Source of the DNA: Flavobacterium weaverense
GTDB lineage: Bacteria > Bacteroidota > Bacteroidia > Flavobacteriales > Flavobacteriaceae
Direction: 5' to 3'
Assembly: GCF_003688495.1 (NCBI RefSeq)
Contig: NZ_REFH01000009.1
Location: 372,001 to 436,000, forward strand
Length of the DNA stretch: 64,000 nt
The position numbers were made by a program, and so were the translations under genes. Below are positions 61,599 to 64,000 of the stretch, one piece after another (position 1 is the stretch's first letter; each line of letters starts with the position of its first letter). The notes under the pieces are model-generated. The model was not told the origin of the DNA and made no database searches. It worked only from the letters and a program-made list of their open reading frames with translations.

Positions 61599-62564
61599 CT
61601 AATTTTTTATAGTAGAAACAGAATCTTGTACGGGAGCAACATAAGGTTTATCTTTTTTACCAAAAACAGATATGTTTACGTAACGTGTTGGATGAAGTCT
61701 CACATCCTGCAATAGTAATTCAAGCTCTTTTGTAGAAGTTTTAATGTTTTGGTAGAAAGCCTCATCGTTTAGCAATTTACCCATAGAACCTTTACCTGAT
61801 TCTAATCCATTGACAATTCCATCTACTTTTGCCAAAGTTGCATTTAAATTAGTTACCGTTTTACCAACGTCAGCTTTGTTTAATGATGCAGAAATTTGAG
61901 AGAAGTCTCCGCTGATTTTATCAAACTTAGTAACAACACTTGTTATCTGAGATCTATTGTCGTCAAGTAAACCGTTAACATTTTTAGATGCTTTATGGAA
62001 TTGCTCCATCGTTTTACTTAATTCTGCTAAAGTAAGTTTTAACTCTTGCTGCCCTTGTTGATCTAACACATTATTTAAACCAGATATTAATTTTTCAGTA
62101 CTTCCTAAAAGCTTTTCAAGTTTTTCCTGAAGTGGCGCTAGTTGATCTCCTACTTTATCAGTAAGACCCATTTTTACTCCTGCTTTAAGCCTTTGACCAT
62201 CGACTGCTAAAGTTTTGTCAGCAAAATTCGGAATGATAGCAATTTGTTTTCCTCCAATGAATCCCGGCTCATAAATAGATGCCACACTCGATTTAGATAT
62301 TGGAAAGTCAGTTTTCAACTGTAATTCTACTAATAATGTACCCGTGTTTTCATTGATAGCAATACTACTAACCTTACCGACTACTAAACCGTTTAAGGTT
62401 ACGGGAGCAGAAGTAGCTAAACCTTCGACACTTTTATATTCAACATAGAAAGTTTTATAGTTAATAAAAAGGTCTCTCCCTTTCAAAAAACTATATCCCC
62501 AAATGAATAATAATATTGACGCTATTACTAGAATAGCCGTTTTAATTTCTCTTGTTATTTTCAA
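61599..62564 (-). CDS. MlaD/MCE-domain lipid-transport protein
   Basis: A 321-residue protein with one N-terminal helix (TAILVIASILLFIWGYSFL) and an MCE domain at residues ~35-115 (VEGLATSAPVTLNGLVVGKVSSIAI, EPGFIGGKQIAIIPN). A helical/coiled-coil tail follows (VGDQLAPLQEKLEKLLGSTEKL, repeated T-N-LN-A--K segments). It likely forms a periplasmic ring or tube that moves phospholipids between membranes. The start is TTG 62564: an in-frame stop lies two codons upstream and no ATG is available near the conserved MKITREIK. No MlaE permease or MlaF ATPase is adjacent. It lies 50 nt after the amidase gene. Confidence 0.9.
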   Translation of the reverse strand: MKITREIKTAILVIASILLFIWGYSFLKGRDLFINYKTFYVEYKSVEGLATSAPVTLNGLVVGKVSSIAINENTGTLLVELQLKTDFPISKSSVASIYEPGFIGGKQIAIIPNFADKTLAVDGQRLKAGVKMGLTDKVGDQLAPLQEKLEKLLGSTEKLISGLNNVLDQQGQQELKLTLAELSKTMEQFHKASKNVNGLLDDNRSQITSVVTKFDKISGDFSQISASLNKADVGKTVTNLNATLAKVDGIVNGLESGKGSMGKLLNDEAFYQNIKTSTKELELLLQDVRLHPTRYVNISVFGKKDKPYVAPVQDSVSTIKN

Positions 62565-62614
62565 AATTTAAGTATTTTTGACAAATTTAATATAAAATAT
62601 TTGACTTGTTGTTA

Positions 62615-63763
62615 TTATTTCAGCGCTTCTTCGACACTGACGTTTTTTCCATCTTTAAATGCTATAATATACGCTGAAGCGTAGCCTTTGGATTTCACTT
62701 CTTTCAAATCTTTTTTAGATTGGTTGTAATCATCAGTTTCACCATAAGCGTACTTATAAAAATTTCCGTTATTTGTTCGAACTGAAACGTTCTTTAATCC
62801 TTTAAAGTTAGAAGGTACTAATTTAATGTTTTGATTTCCTGCCGCAAACTGCACTTTAAAAATAACATTTGCACATTTCGACTTATGGCCACTAGCATTT
62901 TTTTTATCCTTAGCAGATGCTGAAGATTCACTTATTTCCTTACCGCTTGTTTTATTCGAACTCGCTTTGTCATTTTTTGATGAATATCCATTCCCAAAAT
63001 ATTCTTTCTTATAGGAAATAATAGCAGAAGCAATTGCTCCAGCCATAGCTTCTTGCCCTGCATTAGAATTTAGATAAAGTCCTTCTTTATTATTAGACAA
63101 AAAACCAAGCTCAATCAAAACGCTTGGCATATATGCCGCATCAAGCACCCATAGAGGAGATTGTTTTATACCACGTGATTTACGGTTTAATTTGTGTTTA
63201 AAATTACTTTCAATCTTTGATGCGAGTTGAATGCTTCGCTCGAGATAATCTTCTTGAAGCATTTTTAAACCAATTAAAGTAGTAGGGTTTTTTGGATCAA
63301 AACCTTTATAAGTTTGCTTATAATTTTTCTCCAATAAAATAACAGAATTCTCTTGCTTTGCAATTTCTAAATTGCCTTTGCTTCGAGTCAGACCCATCAC
63401 AAAAGTTTCAGTACCAAAAGGAATTGGATTACTAACGGAATTACAATGAATGGATACAAATAAATTAGCATCCATACTATTAGCTTTCTTAGGTCTGTCT
63501 ACTAATTCTATAAAAACATCTGACTTGCGTGTGTGAACGACTTCAATATCGCTATCTTTTTTTAAAAACTTTTCTAATTTCAGCGCTGTTTTAAGCGCAA
63601 TTTCCTTTTCGACAAAACCGTGATATGAATTCCCAGGGTCTTTACCACCGTGGCCTGCGTCTAAAATAATTACAAATTTATTCTTGGATTGTGAGAAAGT
63701 ATTTTTTGGAGATAATACTAATAAGAGTACAATTATTGTTTTAATCGTTCTAAATAAAGTCAA
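62615..63763 (-). CDS. N-acetylmuramoyl-L-alanine amidase with C-terminal SPOR-like domain
   Basis: A 382-residue exported amidase that cuts the bond between muramic acid and the peptide stem. It begins at TTG 63763 (no ATG nearby), with a signal peptide. Amidase_3 spans residues ~29-250: IILDAGHGGKDPG (zinc His38), a Glu in HGFVEKEIALK, SIHCNS, and LIELGFLSNNKEG with the catalytic Glu. A Ser/Lys-rich linker and a ~75-residue C-terminal domain follow (FKVQFAAGNQNIKL, ...YGETDDYNQSKKDLKEVKSKGY), which looks like a SPOR peptidoglycan-binding fold. The same C-terminal domain occurs in the next gene upstream, so the two are tandem paralogs. Confidence 0.92.
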   Translation of the reverse strand: MTLFRTIKTIIVLLLVLSPKNTFSQSKNKFVIILDAGHGGKDPGNSYHGFVEKEIALKTALKLEKFLKKDSDIEVVHTRKSDVFIELVDRPKKANSMDANLFVSIHCNSVSNPIPFGTETFVMGLTRSKGNLEIAKQENSVILLEKNYKQTYKGFDPKNPTTLIGLKMLQEDYLERSIQLASKIESNFKHKLNRKSRGIKQSPLWVLDAAYMPSVLIELGFLSNNKEGLYLNSNAGQEAMAGAIASAIISYKKEYFGNGYSSKNDKASSNKTSGKEISESSASAKDKKNASGHKSKCANVIFKVQFAAGNQNIKLVPSNFKGLKNVSVRTNNGNFYKYAYGETDDYNQSKKDLKEVKSKGYASAYIIAFKDGKNVSVEEALK

Positions 63764-63805
63764 AGTTTTATTTTTTTGTTTATAATAATAAGTCGGAAAT
63801 AGAAA

Positions 63806-64000
63806 TTATTTCAAAGCGTCTTGAACATTTATTTTTTCTCCGTTTTTAAAGGCAATTAGAAAAGCTGTATCATAACCTTTTGATTTTGCTTCTTGCAACT
63901 GCTGTTTTGCTTCGTCATAATCAGAAGTTTCACCATACATATATTTGTACACCCTGTTTTCATAAGCAACAGAAATATTTCGTAGTCCATTAAAATTTCT
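63806..64000 (-). CDS. second N-acetylmuramoyl-L-alanine amidase-like gene, C-terminal fragment
   Basis: The last 64 codons of a gene that enters from beyond the right edge; the stop codon is at 63806-63808. The visible part (NFNGLRNISVAYENRVYKY, YGETSDYDEAKQQLQEAKSKGYDTAFLIAFKNGEKINVQDALK) is clearly homologous to the last residues of the neighbouring amidase: the YGET-DY motif, the K-KGY segment, and FK-G--V--ALK. So it is most likely another amidase with a SPOR-like tail, or at least another protein with that tail. It is 42 nt upstream of the complete amidase gene, on the same strand. Confidence 0.8.
   Translation of the reverse strand, partial: RNFNGLRNISVAYENRVYKYMYGETSDYDEAKQQLQEAKSKGYDTAFLIAFKNGEKINVQDALK

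Overview
The window looks like a chromosomal segment of a member of the Flavobacteriaceae (Bacteroidota), most like Flavobacterium and its light-using relatives. The evidence is low GC, SusC/SusD proteins, a TamB/TamL pair, bacillithiol synthesis (BshA), and almost no Shine-Dalgarno sites. Many genes instead have the Bacteroidota -7 promoter box TAnnTTTG a short way upstream. I see no phage, insertion sequence, CRISPR array, tRNA or rRNA. Both ends cut through genes: an M28-type peptidase on the left and an amidase paralog on the right.

Layout. 1-5.0 kb: partial M28 peptidase, acetate kinase and phosphotransacetylase (acetate overflow and ATP), CorA Mg channel. 5.3-7.9 kb: large secreted zinc metalloprotease. 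8.0-9.8 kb: a green-type proton-pumping proteorhodopsin, divergent from blh, which makes its retinal. 9.9-13.6 kb: dnaK with an unusual upstream region, a small membrane protein, a thioesterase and a b-type cytochrome. 13.9-21.2 kb: tamB-tamL outer-membrane assembly operon. 21.3-24.0 kb: an ABC-F ATPase with one degenerate ATP site, and a voltage-gated-type K channel.

24.1-38.0 kb is a chitin/N-acetylglucosamine utilisation locus. It holds a GH18 chitinase, a GH20 hexosaminidase, a NagB deaminase fused to a PIG-L deacetylase-like domain, SusD, SusC, a LytS/LytTR two-component system and a sugar MFS transporter. The inferred flow is: chitin is cut outside or in the periplasm by GH18 and GH20, oligosaccharides cross the outer membrane through SusC/SusD, GlcNAc enters by the MFS carrier, and the NagB fusion performs the last steps to fructose-6-phosphate. 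No nagA is present. A pair of ACCAACGA direct repeats upstream of susC is a candidate site for the LytTR regulator.

38.1-46.2 kb: Fsa-type aldolase/transaldolase, an SDR, the SRP RNA, a secreted glutaminyl cyclase, histidine-degradation genes hutI and hutG around an unknown coiled-coil protein, and a DEAD-box helicase. 46.5-51.7 kb: two paralogous dicarboxylate/amino-acid symporters, aroC, a small barrel protein and a PrcB-like lipoprotein. 51.8-64 kb: one long leftward block with a tail-end amidase paralog, a second amidase, an MlaD-type lipid-transport protein, an HdrB/HdrC-like Fe-S pair, a small conserved protein, a GH3/beta-lactamase-fold fusion lipoprotein, PAP2 phosphatase, a P1B metal ATPase and bshA.

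Nothing here is clearly an unknown defence or mobile system. The strongest leads are the LytTR-controlled chitin locus with its NagB/PIG-L fusion, the sigma-54-like architecture upstream of dnaK, and the asymmetric ABC-F protein.
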